Of a stretch of DNA of 64,000 bases, positions 27,892 to 36,294 are shown piece after piece (the first letter of the stretch is position 1; the number at the start of each line of letters is the position of its first letter). The notes beneath the pieces are model-generated. The model did not search any database. It was not told where the DNA came from and worked only from the letters and a program-made list of their open reading frames with translations. Source of the stretch: Promethearchaeota archaeon. GTDB lineage: Archaea > Asgardarchaeota > Lokiarchaeia > Helarchaeales > RDOG01. Made by a program: the position numbers and the translations under genes. The DNA is taken from assembly GCA_011365055.1 (NCBI GenBank), contig RDOG01000005.1, positions 124,001-188,000 of the forward strand, given 5' to 3'.

Positions 27892-29241
27892 ATGAGTCAT
27901 TTACCAATTTCACAAAAAAGAATAGAAAAAGAGATAAAACAAAGATTCATAGAATCAGAATTATTAATTTCTTCAAATGCTAAAGCATTTTTGTTTGGTG
28001 AATACCTAATTTTTCATGCAGGTACTTCTTTAATAACTGGAATTAACTCTTCACGTATGATAATATCATTTAAATTTTATCAAAAAACAGACGATAATGA
28101 TGAGGTTTCCATCTCAAGAATTTACGAGAAGGATCCTAGTGGCATGCTTATTGATTTAACGAAGAAACTCACGAAAGATTGGATTGAAATCATAAAAATT
28201 TCAGTCATCAAATGGAAAGACGCATTAAAAAAAGTCTTAGAGACAATAAAACATCCATCCTATAATGATGAGATGATAAAAAAAATAGATAATTTATGTA
28301 TTGATTTATATATCATCACAGGAGTCATCTATCGAGGAGGTTTAGGAAGTAGTGCGGTAATTGCTTCCATTCTTTCTGCAGCTGTAATGAATAAATTAGG
28401 GATAATTTCAGAGAAGTTAACTCCTGAAGAGCGGACATTAATTTTCTTGGTAGCAATTATGTTGGAAGATGCATATCATCATTCCAAAGCATATATTAAA
28501 AATTTAAAGGGAATTGCCGGAGGATTTAGCGTCATTCCATGCATCTATCCATTGGAAAAGGGACAATTTTTTGAATTAGATCTATTGAAATTCTTTCAAT
28601 TACAAAAAGATGAACAGTCGCAATTTAAAGAGATACCTATTAATGAATTTATAACCAAAATATATGAAAGTGGAGATTTACTTAAAACTCCAATGCTCTC
28701 TTATGTCTCAGTTAATTCAGATTTACTGGATAAACTTTATTTTACCGTCTATTTTTCTGGTACTCGAGCTTCGACACAAAGTATGATCAAAAAAATGGCT
28801 AAAAAATCACCTGAATTTTGGGAAATATATAATCTAACTTTTCAACAGATGAGTCAAATTTCACAATTATTAACAAAAAAAATCCAAGAAATGGTAACCG
28901 ATGAAAGTGTAAAAGAAATAAAAACATTATTTGATATGTTACAAACTAATTTTGGATCTTTAGGTGTTGTTCCAATAGAAATTACCAGAACATTGAGTGA
29001 ATTAAACTTATTGAGTACAAAGGAAAAATTATATTTTGGAAAGGTTTTGGGAGCTTCTGGAGGAGGCTCGTTTTTATTGATAACTACCAAAGAAGTTGAC
29101 GAAAAAGATGAAGAAGTGGTGTATAAATTCCTACCGAATGGAGAAAAAATTTCAACAGATTTATTAAAAAATCCATCTAGAGGACTAATATTTCATGGAC
29201 GCCCATTAAATTTTGAATTTGATTTAAAGGATTATTATTGA
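27892..29241 (+). CDS. GHMP-family kinase
   Basis: A 449-residue member of the GHMP kinase superfamily. Motif 1 is SSNAKAFLFGEYLIFHAG (N-terminal, like mevalonate kinase and galactokinase). Motif 2, the ATP-binding loop, is RGGLGSSAVIAS (residues about 152-163). Motif 3 near the C-terminus is LGASGGGSFLLIT. The chain is longer than typical mevalonate kinases (about 300-390 aa). GHMP members phosphorylate sugars or isoprenoid alcohols; none can be named with confidence. It is part of the DUF362 to RING-like gene block, so a sugar or hydroxy-acid precursor substrate is possible. Confidence 0.75.
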   Translation: MSHLPISQKRIEKEIKQRFIESELLISSNAKAFLFGEYLIFHAGTSLITGINSSRMIISFKFYQKTDDNDEVSISRIYEKDPSGMLIDLTKKLTKDWIEIIKISVIKWKDALKKVLETIKHPSYNDEMIKKIDNLCIDLYIITGVIYRGGLGSSAVIASILSAAVMNKLGIISEKLTPEERTLIFLVAIMLEDAYHHSKAYIKNLKGIAGGFSVIPCIYPLEKGQFFELDLLKFFQLQKDEQSQFKEIPINEFITKIYESGDLLKTPMLSYVSVNSDLLDKLYFTVYFSGTRASTQSMIKKMAKKSPEFWEIYNLTFQQMSQISQLLTKKIQEMVTDESVKEIKTLFDMLQTNFGSLGVVPIEITRTLSELNLLSTKEKLYFGKVLGASGGGSFLLITTKEVDEKDEEVVYKFLPNGEKISTDLLKNPSRGLIFHGRPLNFEFDLKDYY

Positions 29242-29777
29242 ATCCTTTTCCTCAACGTCTAAATTTAAATAATCTCGAATTTTTTATTATAGTAATGAAT
29301 GAAGAAAAAATACAAGAAATAGTAATATTATTTTGGATCTTAATTATATGGGAAATTATATCATCAATAATTTATTTCATACCATTTACAGATATAATTG
29401 AAATTCCGATAGATATAGTTCTCATTGCTTTATGTTATTCTTTGTATGGTCCCTTATCACTTATTTTAATAGTCGAATTAGTCCCATTCATTGATCTTTT
29501 ACCACTTTATTTCTTATTTGCAGTCCTTGTTATATTGAAAGATGATAAAAAGGAAAAAAACATCGTAATTAAAGATAAAAAGCCCCCAGAGAGAGCAAAA
29601 AAGAAGACTAAATTTCCTACGTGTATTATTTGTTTAAACGAAATTAAAACAGAGACTTTTATTTGTGTTTGCGGTTCAATTTTTCACAAAAAATGTTTTT
29701 TAGATTTTTCTACAAAACAAGGCTGTCCTATTTGTGGTAAATCATTGGAAATAATTCTTAAAGAAAAGGGAATATAG
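29238..29777 (+). CDS. Membrane protein with C-terminal RING-like zinc finger
   Basis: A 179-residue protein. Two to three membrane segments lie at about residues 30-100. A basic linker (residues about 105-128) leads to a Cys/His finger: CIIC, then CVC, then H-x2-C, then CPIC, an order close to RING domains (Cys-x2-Cys ... Cys-x-Cys-x4-His-x2-Cys ... Cys-x2-Cys). RING domains often bind E2 enzymes in ubiquitin systems, and ubiquitin-like components occur in Asgard archaea. Start TTG 29238 overlaps the previous stop and follows AAAGG; ATG 29295 would remove the first 19 residues. No ubiquitin, E1 or E2 gene is in the window. Confidence 0.65.
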   Translation: MNPFPQRLNLNNLEFFIIVMNEEKIQEIVILFWILIIWEIISSIIYFIPFTDIIEIPIDIVLIALCYSLYGPLSLILIVELVPFIDLLPLYFLFAVLVILKDDKKEKNIVIKDKKPPERAKKKTKFPTCIICLNEIKTETFICVCGSIFHKKCFLDFSTKQGCPICGKSLEIILKEKGI

Positions 29778-29884
29778 AATTTTAATTAATCTAAAAAATT
29801 AACATTTTTATACTAAAAACGTCAAATGTTTTTTTATATTCTTATATTGAACGAATTTTTAACTAATAACACAAAGTAAATGCC

Positions 29885-29908
29885 TTCTTAATAACACGTT
29901 AATAAGAA
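29885..29908. promoter_or_regulatory. 24-bp dyad, possible operator
   Basis: TTCTTA-A-TAAC and GTTA-A-TAAGAA form an inverted repeat with a central AC (20 of 24 positions symmetric). It lies 54 bp before the start of the coiled-coil gene at 29962. Being near-palindromic with an almost absent loop, it fits a protein-binding site better than an RNA terminator. Confidence 0.35.
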
Positions 29909-29961
29909 TGATTTAATTAAGGAGCGATTACGAATTATAGGAAATAGTTTGGAGGAATTTA

Positions 29962-30456
29962 ATGCCATCAATAGAAGAATTGGAAGAAAATATTAAAATT
30001 GATATTGAAAAGTTGGTTGCTGCTTTAAAAACTGAATTAAGAGATAAGGAAAGTCTATCAACAGCTTTTCAAAAGAAAACACATGATTTAAAATCACATT
30101 ATGAGGAAAAAATTAAAAATCTTGAGTTAAAAAATCAAGAGTTACACGATCAAATAAAAATCCTCGAAGAAAATTTAAAACTTTCCATTAACATTTCAGA
30201 TAAAGTATCTGAATTCATTAAGGTAACGGAATTAAAGAAAATTTCACAAGAAGCTACGAAATTGGCATCTATTGTCTTCGGTCAATTAATAAATGAAGAA
30301 TTAAAAATTATACTCAAACTTGCAGATTCATTCTCTAAAAGAAGAGAAAAAGATCATATAGATAAAGAAAGTTTGAATTATGCATTGAAACAATTAATTG
30401 GTTCAGAAAGATTATTAAAAAAAGCAATAGAATTAGTCCATAATTTAAATTTTTAA
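29962..30456 (+). CDS. Coiled-coil protein, unknown
   Basis: A 164-residue, highly charged protein. Residues about 5-90 are near-continuous heptads (KKTHDLKSHYEEKIKNLELK and following); the rest is helical (LASIVFGQLINEELKIILK). It has no cysteines, signal peptide or membrane segment. It starts at an ATG behind GGAGGAAT. A dyad lies upstream. It resembles the gene at 4102 in having a long coiled coil followed by a globular end, but no winged helix is evident. Function unknown. Confidence 0.6.
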   Translation: MPSIEELEENIKIDIEKLVAALKTELRDKESLSTAFQKKTHDLKSHYEEKIKNLELKNQELHDQIKILEENLKLSINISDKVSEFIKVTELKKISQEATKLASIVFGQLINEELKIILKLADSFSKRREKDHIDKESLNYALKQLIGSERLLKKAIELVHNLNF

Positions 30457-30583
30457 TGCAATATCAAATTTTCAAAAAAAATGAATTTCACAAATAGTAA
30501 CCAGTGTTTTGAAATAAATTTTTATTTCTAAATTACATTTTAAAATTAATTTTGGTGCAAATAAAAAAAGAGGGTGATTATTC

Positions 30584-30871
30584 ATGACCTTAGCAAAAAT
30601 ACCGATTCTACTTGAAAAAGTAAATAAAAAAGATATAGATAAAGAAATCCTTAGAACAGCAATTATTGCAGAGCTAGATGCTGTTAATTTATATGAACAA
30701 ATGGCAAGTTTAACTGAAGATTCAGATCTAAAAAAAGTTCTTTTAGATGTAGCTGGTGAAGAAAAAGGACATATTGGTGAATTTCAATATTTACTCTTAA
30801 AATGTGATGAAGAACAAGAAAAGGAATTAATAAGTGGACAAAAAGAAGTAAAAGAACTTTTAGGAAAATAA
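30584..30871 (+). CDS. Small ferritin-like (rubrerythrin/EncFtn-type) protein
   Basis: A 95-residue two-helix protein. Helix 1 has 'IIAELDAVNLYEQMA' and helix 2 'VAGEEKGHIGEFQYLL'. The Glu in helix 1 and the Glu-Glu-x-x-His in helix 2 are the di-iron ligands of half-ferritins; a dimer would make one full four-helix site. Similar short proteins act as iron oxidases, some inside encapsulin shells, but no encapsulin gene is in the window. ATG 30584 follows GAGGGTGAT. It is on the same strand as the VWA gene, 54 bp before it, perhaps in a separate transcript. Confidence 0.75.
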   Translation: MTLAKIPILLEKVNKKDIDKEILRTAIIAELDAVNLYEQMASLTEDSDLKKVLLDVAGEEKGHIGEFQYLLLKCDEEQEKELISGQKEVKELLGK

Positions 30872-30925
30872 AAGAATAATAGAAAAAGAAAATCAATTAA
30901 AATTTAAAATTGAATATTAATAGAG

Positions 30926-31954
30926 TTGTTTCACATGGGTGGTTATGGTTCGGACTATTCTTATAGCATCGATGATGATATCGTTAAAAAAAGTGCAAAA
31001 TCTTATAATATCGATGCAGGAAGGTCATATAGGGAATCAAGATCGTCGATTCCTCCTCCAAAAGGTAAGCATCTTATCACAGAAGCTAAATTTCCTATAA
31101 TTGTAGTTGTTGATGTAACCGGTTCAATGAGAGAGTTTCCAGGCATTATTTTTGAGAAATTGTGTATTTTATATAATGAAACATTATTCTTCCTACCTAA
31201 TGAATTAAAGGAATCACTTGAAATCTGTTTTGCAGCAGTTGGAGATGCTTATAGTGATTATGCACCTTTACAAATAACGGATTTCGCTGAAGATGCAGAA
31301 TTAGATGAAAATATTAACTCGATTTTCTGTGAAGGAGGCGGAGGAGGTCAAAGACGTGAAACTTATGAACTCGCAGCATATTATTTCTTAAATCATTGCG
31401 ATATGCCCAATGCTTTGAAAATTCCAAAACCCTTGCTTATCTTTGTCGGCGATGAAGGATTTTATTCAAAAATTAATAGACAACACATTAAGGACCTTAT
31501 TGGAGACGAAAAAAAAACAGATCTTATAGCAAAAAATGTTTTTGCTAAATTAATTCAGAAATTTAACACTTATATTCTCAGATTATCATATGGGGAACCA
31601 GGAAATGATGTAGATAAGCAAATTCATAAAAATTGGGAAGCTGTTCTTGGAGAAAAAAAAGTTATTTTGATGAAGGAGCCTAGAAGAATAGTTGACACCA
31701 TTTTGGGTTTGATTGCCGCTGAAGTAGACCAATTTGAGAAGTTTAAAGAAAGAATTGAAATAAGGCAGACTCCAGATCAGGTCAAGCAAGTTTTTGGTGC
31801 CTTGGATGGTCTTGAAACGGAAAATAAAAAGAAATACGTGTATGAATTTCAAGCATTGACTTGTCCTAAATGCGGTGCACCTTTAGTAAAAATACCAGAA
31901 TTTAATAAACCCCAAAAATGCTCTAGTTGTGATATTGTATTAGTGAGAATTTAG
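30926..31954 (+). CDS. VWA-domain protein with C-terminal zinc ribbon
   Basis: A 342-residue protein. Residues about 55-230 form a von Willebrand A domain with the metal site DVTGSM (MIDAS; Thr replaces the first Ser) and a later 'LIFVGDEGFY'. The last 30 residues make a zinc ribbon (CPKCGAPL ... CSSCDIVL). A Gly-rich loop lies at EGGGGGQRRE. VWA proteins often scaffold metal-dependent complexes. TTG 30926 or ATG 30935 may be the start. It is followed after 10 bp by the ThyA-like gene and then the QueC-like gene, an operon of unclear purpose. Confidence 0.75.
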   Translation: MFHMGGYGSDYSYSIDDDIVKKSAKSYNIDAGRSYRESRSSIPPPKGKHLITEAKFPIIVVVDVTGSMREFPGIIFEKLCILYNETLFFLPNELKESLEICFAAVGDAYSDYAPLQITDFAEDAELDENINSIFCEGGGGGQRRETYELAAYYFLNHCDMPNALKIPKPLLIFVGDEGFYSKINRQHIKDLIGDEKKTDLIAKNVFAKLIQKFNTYILRLSYGEPGNDVDKQIHKNWEAVLGEKKVILMKEPRRIVDTILGLIAAEVDQFEKFKERIEIRQTPDQVKQVFGALDGLETENKKKYVYEFQALTCPKCGAPLVKIPEFNKPQKCSSCDIVLVRI

Positions 31955-31964
31955 TGGAATATTC

Positions 31965-32558
31965 TTGCTTGTTATTGAAGATGTATCTATTAAAGATGTT
32001 TGGAAAAAATCAAAAGAACTCATATTAAAGAATGGTAAACAAATAAAAGATGGTTCAGACGTCCTTTCTGAACTTTTAAATTTATTTTTAAAGATAACAG
32101 ATCCTGAAACATCATCTGAAGAAAGAATTGTCGAAGATCAAAATTTAAAAACTTGGATGATGCAAAACTTTCAAGATATTAAATTAATTCCAGAACTTCA
32201 CAATTCTAAAAGTTATGCTTGGAGATTATATTTATATAATGGGAAAGATCAAATAAAGTGGATCATAGATAGATTGATAAAAAAGCCGGAGAGTAAGTCT
32301 GCTACCATAACAACTTTTCTCCCGTTTGAAGACGAAAAATATGTTCCATGTGTTAGTTTATTAGACTTTAAAATTAGGGAAAATGCATTAATTCTTACCA
32401 CGACTTGTAGAAGCCTTGATTTTGGAATGAAAGCTCTTTATAATTTGTATTGTCTCTCGGATATTCTTCATCACATCGCATCAAGTTTACATATCAACAA
32501 GATGATATTACAAGTACACGTTATTTCTGCACATGTATATGAAAAGGATGTAAAATGA
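31965..32558 (+). CDS. Archaeal-type thymidylate synthase (ThyA-like)
   Basis: A 197-residue protein like the short archaeal ThyA enzymes. Matches: 'YAWRLYLYNGKDQIKWIIDR' (the W-R-L-x-x-Y region), the catalytic Cys in KYVPCVSLLDFKI, the nucleotide-binding RSLDFG, and 'YNLYCLSDIL' plus 'HVISAHVYEKD' at the C-terminus (the usual Ala-His-Ile-Tyr end). It would methylate dUMP with a folate or pterin carrier. A dCMP hydroxymethylase-like activity is the alternative. TTG start at 31965. Its stop overlaps the next gene by 4 bp (ATGA), so translation is coupled. Confidence 0.75.
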   Translation: MLVIEDVSIKDVWKKSKELILKNGKQIKDGSDVLSELLNLFLKITDPETSSEERIVEDQNLKTWMMQNFQDIKLIPELHNSKSYAWRLYLYNGKDQIKWIIDRLIKKPESKSATITTFLPFEDEKYVPCVSLLDFKIRENALILTTTCRSLDFGMKALYNLYCLSDILHHIASSLHINKMILQVHVISAHVYEKDVK

Positions 32559-33349
32559 AGACTGATGAGAACTACTGGCGTAGATTATTAAACTATCATG
32601 GAAGGAATTATCAAGTAAATATTGAGAAAATTAAACAAATATTGATTGATAATAGAGGATACGTATTTGAAAAGCCATTTAATGAAATTATAATAGTTTT
32701 ATTTTCTGGTGGAATGGATTCAACTATTTTAATTGATTTAGTTATTAAAAAATGGAATTGCAAGGTTATTCTTTTACATTTTTTACGAGATGCCAATAAT
32801 GAAGAGTGGGAAAATAAAGCTGTGGATTATTTTCACGAGTTTTATAAAGATAGATATCCTGAAAATGTTCTAGAATTGATTAAATTAAAAATTCAAATTC
32901 CATCAAGAATAAATAAAGAGCATTTAGATAGAACCCGACAGAAGATTTTAGGGCTACCCATGCGAAATTCGACCATGTGGAATAATTCAATCACCCAAGC
33001 TATTTATTTAAGTGGTAAATATAATGCAACTATAAGAACTGTTCTTGCGGGTTCAGTTAAAGATGATCAAGATAATCCAGAATCTGGCCCATTATCACTC
33101 CTTTCCCAAACATTACATTCTTGTTTTTGTACTGCAACATGGAACTTACAAGTTCATGCTCCTTTAATGGACAATTCGTTTCAAATAGGGGGATTTCATA
33201 AAGTAGATTTAATTAGATATGCGATTAAAGAGACCATCCCCATAGAAAAGACCCGTTCTTGCTTTGGAAATGAAGAAAGCCCATGTAATGATTGCTTAGC
33301 TTGTATAAATAGAAATAATGCATTTCAGGAATTTAAAAAGTCATTTTGA
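32555..33349 (+). CDS. QueC-like PP-loop ATPase
   Basis: A 264-residue protein with the PP-loop SGGMDSTIL (about residues 51-59), a LPMRNSTMWN region that matches the conserved LP-x-R-N stretch of QueC, and a C-terminal zinc site SCFGNEESPCNDCLACINRN (four Cys). QueC makes 7-cyano-7-deazaguanine (preQ0), the precursor of archaeosine in tRNA and of modified DNA bases. The first 45 residues are an additional leader. It overlaps the ThyA-like gene by 4 bp and converges on the pyruvate kinase-like gene with a 25-bp 3' overlap. Whether it serves archaeosine synthesis or another nucleoside is open. Confidence 0.7.
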   Translation: MKTDENYWRRLLNYHGRNYQVNIEKIKQILIDNRGYVFEKPFNEIIIVLFSGGMDSTILIDLVIKKWNCKVILLHFLRDANNEEWENKAVDYFHEFYKDRYPENVLELIKLKIQIPSRINKEHLDRTRQKILGLPMRNSTMWNNSITQAIYLSGKYNATIRTVLAGSVKDDQDNPESGPLSLLSQTLHSCFCTATWNLQVHAPLMDNSFQIGGFHKVDLIRYAIKETIPIEKTRSCFGNEESPCNDCLACINRNNAFQEFKKSF

Positions 33350-34287
33350 ATAGCTTCAAGAATACCTATTGCATTTTTCAATGTGGATTCATCTTCACAA
33401 ACATGATCTCCCAAGAGCAAATTTTTATATCCAAGTTGTAAAATAAATCCGATATCGCAAATATCTGTACAATTTGGAATCTGTTCACTATTTAAAACAG
33501 ATAATAATATGCGGGATGCTGCTATTGCATCTGGATCTTTTTCAATTATTATTTTCATGGCATTTAAAATCTTATGAGGTCGATCCAATTCAATATATAG
33601 ATCCCCACGAGCAACCATAAGATGGACTTTTTCTTTAAAATCATTATAATGACTCTTTACAAACTCAAGCCCCTTTTCAGATTCAATTTTTGCAATAATA
33701 GATGCATTTGGATCTAATTCCAAGACTTCTTTTATATCTGAAGGATCTTCAACGTATGATATCATAAAGTCGTGTATGTCATTTTCTAAAGCAGCTTGTA
33801 TGTATTCTCGATCATTATCTGTTAAATAACCATAAATTTTCTGTACCTCTGGGATGTTTACAGAAGCACTCTTACCAAAACATATTTTAAAATCATTGGG
33901 TGCATTTTTTGGGATTCTAATCTTTAATTTATTTCCATTAATTATTTCATCGATAACGAGATACTTCTCTCCTTCATTATAATACATTATAGTAGGAGTC
34001 TTTATTTCGATTTGATGATTTAATTCTATTAAATCATTTGGAATAGTTACTTGTTCTTTAATTCGCAATTCTCTACACTTTAAATCGACCCATAGTTTCT
34101 TAGGAAAAATTTTCTTCTTAAATTGATATAAAATTTTACGTTTGGGTATTTCAAAAGGAATCGCAGTATTAAATCTTATACCAGAAACCATAGAATGTGA
34201 AATTATATCCTTTAAATAACTCACGTCTGGTTGTAATGATCCAATTATCTTTATTTTCAATGTTATCATCGACTTGAAAATATGCAT
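33325..34287 (-). CDS. Pyruvate kinase-like single-domain protein
   Basis: A 320-residue protein that follows the pyruvate kinase barrel: a start KIIGSL, 'GIRFNT' for the usual 'RLNFSHG', 'GKSASVNIPEV', 'LTDNDREYIQAALENDIHDF', the catalytic-Lys strand 'ASIIAKIESEKGLEFV' and 'LMVARGDLYIELD'. The C-terminal regulatory domain of true pyruvate kinase (about 150 residues) is absent and the N-terminal metal/phosphate motifs are altered. It may be a degenerate or specialised member of the PEP-utilising barrel superfamily. ATG 34287 or 34269 may be the start. Its 3' end overlaps the QueC-like gene by 25 bp. Confidence 0.6.
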   Translation of the reverse strand: MHIFKSMITLKIKIIGSLQPDVSYLKDIISHSMVSGIRFNTAIPFEIPKRKILYQFKKKIFPKKLWVDLKCRELRIKEQVTIPNDLIELNHQIEIKTPTIMYYNEGEKYLVIDEIINGNKLKIRIPKNAPNDFKICFGKSASVNIPEVQKIYGYLTDNDREYIQAALENDIHDFMISYVEDPSDIKEVLELDPNASIIAKIESEKGLEFVKSHYNDFKEKVHLMVARGDLYIELDRPHKILNAMKIIIEKDPDAIAASRILLSVLNSEQIPNCTDICDIGFILQLGYKNLLLGDHVCEDESTLKNAIGILEAIQNDFLNS

Positions 34288-34399
34288 TTCATAGATATTA
34301 ATTAAAATAATGATGATTATTTTAAAGTAAAACTATTCTTTTTTATTTGAAGATTGATTAATGATTCATACATTACAAAATAGAAAAAGCGTGATTTAA

Positions 34400-35245
34400 A
34401 TGAATAATACAAAGTCTTTATTATTATATTTTATACCCTTATTTAGTTTTATGATTTTTACATTTTCATTAGTTGCATTAGGAGGAGGTAGAAATTTATT
34501 TTATGATTTAATTCCTTTAATTCAAGCACCTTTGTATATTGATTTATTATTTATTTTTTTTATCATTCCTTTAGCTATAATCATTGTTGGGTTGTGTATA
34601 TGCCCATTGATTACAATGTTGTACTATGGCATCCATAGAATTTATCGATTATTTTCCAAAGAACATGGATATGGTGTATTAGAATTAAAAGAAAATATAC
34701 CATTTAAGAGATTATTTTATAGATTAATTTTTCCAGCATTCCTAGCAATTAGCATGGGTATGACGTTTAATTTTACTTTCAGCACGAGTCCGTTTTTAAA
34801 CATTTCAGCATCACCTACTTTCCAAATATTCATGGCTTCAATATTCTTTTCAGTCCCAACATTTGCTGTTTTAGCACCTCTATGGATTTTAGATGATTCA
34901 GGTATTATTTGTTTTTTGAAAAAAGATATAAATTATCGACGACCACCAGAAACAGAAAGTATCAGCAGATTTTATTCAAATGCATATAAAGGTTATACGG
35001 GAATTACCTTCGCTTTTTCATTCATAAATGTAATTTTCCGATCGGTCTTAACTCTTATAATTGGTTTACATAATTATTTTGAATTCTTATTAATATTTTT
35101 ATTAATTGGATTTCCCTTTATTCTCTCATCATATTTTGTACCTTTTTGTATAATTTATGAAAAATATATGAATAAATTTGTTAAAATCTTATATAAAGTT
35201 GCAAAGGTTGACAAGATAGATAATGTCATTGAAAAAATTGAGTAA
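34400..35245 (+). CDS. Polytopic membrane protein next to a small GTPase gene
   Basis: A 281-residue protein with about six membrane segments, basic cytosolic loops and no recognised family. It starts at an ATG behind GTGAT. The GTPase gene at 35334 lies 89 bp downstream on the same strand, so the two may act together at a membrane, but this is only positional inference. Confidence 0.6.
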   Translation: MNNTKSLLLYFIPLFSFMIFTFSLVALGGGRNLFYDLIPLIQAPLYIDLLFIFFIIPLAIIIVGLCICPLITMLYYGIHRIYRLFSKEHGYGVLELKENIPFKRLFYRLIFPAFLAISMGMTFNFTFSTSPFLNISASPTFQIFMASIFFSVPTFAVLAPLWILDDSGIICFLKKDINYRRPPETESISRFYSNAYKGYTGITFAFSFINVIFRSVLTLIIGLHNYFEFLLIFLLIGFPFILSSYFVPFCIIYEKYMNKFVKILYKVAKVDKIDNVIEKIE

Positions 35246-35333
35246 TTTATAAAAAAATAGATAAAAAAAAGCTAAAAAAATGATGATGTATAATTAATAT
35301 TGATTCAATTAAAATCTTGAAGGAGAATAAATT

Positions 35334-36224
35334 TTGTCATCCGCTTTAAAAATTTTATTAATCGGAGAAAGCAAGGTAGGAAAGACATCATTTATTCAGA
35401 GACTTCAAAATAAAGAATTTTTAGAAAACCAACGCTCCACTGTTGATGTTGAATTTCACACTTTAACATTAAACTTTAGAAATAGACCTCTTAAATTATC
35501 GATATACGATTTTAGTGGAAAACCACAATATAGGTTCATGCAAGCTTCTCATTTGAGGGGATCTTATGGAGCTATTTTAATGTATGATCTAACTAATGAG
35601 GATTCCTTCAAAAAATTGGATGATTGGATCGCTTTCCTTCAACCCATATTGAAAAATTATTCAGATTTTCCAATTGTTCTTGTAGGAAATAAGTTCGATT
35701 TAGGTAATATGACCATCAATGAAGATGAATTAGATACTTTTCTAATGAGAAATAATATCAAGATTTATGAAAAAATTAGCGTAAAGACAGGTATGAATAT
35801 TGAACAACCTCTTCAAAAATTGATATATTTCATATTTCAAAAGTACATGGAAAATCAGAAGAAAGCTAAAGAAGCTCTAAAAGAAGAAATAAAAGCGGAA
35901 GTTCACGAAGAAGTAAAAGCGGAAGTTCACGAAGAAGTAAAAGCGGAAGTTCACGAAGAAGTAAAAGCGGAAGTTCACGAAGAAGTAAAAGCGGAAGTTC
36001 ACGAAGAAGTAAAAGCGGAAGTTCAAGAGGAAGAAGTCGAAAAAAGAGTTGAAAATGAAATAGATATAGTAACCCCCATGGCAAAGGCTGTTGAAGACAT
36101 GGCTAGACTTGATTTAAGAGAAGCAAGAAGAGACCTAAGAAGCCTAAGAGAAAATATTATAAAAAGTTTTAAAGTATTATTTAGTTCAAAAGAAAATGAG
36201 AAAAAAAAGAAAAAGAAAACATAG
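35334..36224 (+). CDS. Ras-like small GTPase with repetitive C-terminal tail
   Basis: A 296-residue protein. The G domain (1-170) has G1 GESKVGKTSF, G3 YDFSGKPQYRF, G4 GNKFD and G5 ISVKTG. In switch II the canonical DTAGQE reads DFSGKP, so the position of Ras Gln61 is Lys; slow or altered hydrolysis is likely. The tail (about 180-236) is six copies of an eight-residue unit (KAEVHEEV) encoded by a 24-bp tandem repeat, predicted helical and highly charged, followed by a basic helix and a KKKKKK end that could touch membranes. Start TTG 35334 behind AAGGAG. Confidence 0.88.
   Translation: MSSALKILLIGESKVGKTSFIQRLQNKEFLENQRSTVDVEFHTLTLNFRNRPLKLSIYDFSGKPQYRFMQASHLRGSYGAILMYDLTNEDSFKKLDDWIAFLQPILKNYSDFPIVLVGNKFDLGNMTINEDELDTFLMRNNIKIYEKISVKTGMNIEQPLQKLIYFIFQKYMENQKKAKEALKEEIKAEVHEEVKAEVHEEVKAEVHEEVKAEVHEEVKAEVHEEVKAEVQEEEVEKRVENEIDIVTPMAKAVEDMARLDLREARRDLRSLRENIIKSFKVLFSSKENEKKKKKKT
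35892..36035 (+). repeat. 24-bp tandem repeat, six copies, inside the GTPase gene
   Basis: Copies start at 35892, 35916, 35940, 35964, 35988 and 36012; the first five are near identical and the last diverges. The unit begins AAAGCGGAAGTTCACGAAG and encodes KAEVHEEV. A multiple of three, it can gain or lose copies without a frameshift. Confidence 0.9.
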
Positions 36225-36294
36225 ATATTAATCTCTTTTCTTAGGATTGATTAAGTTTATATTCTTAAATTATTTTGACCCTAGTGAGTGAGAA

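Noticed and set aside
29885..29908. Intrinsic terminator
   Set aside because: The dyad has a 2-nt centre and no following T-run; it lies upstream of a gene start.
35892..36035. CRISPR array
   Set aside because: The 24-bp units are directly adjacent without spacers and are in frame within a GTPase gene. No other array-like repeats or cas genes are in the window.
35866..36084. Minus-strand Leu-rich frame in the GTPase gene
   Set aside because: It is the antisense of the 24-bp tandem repeat and only reflects that repeat.
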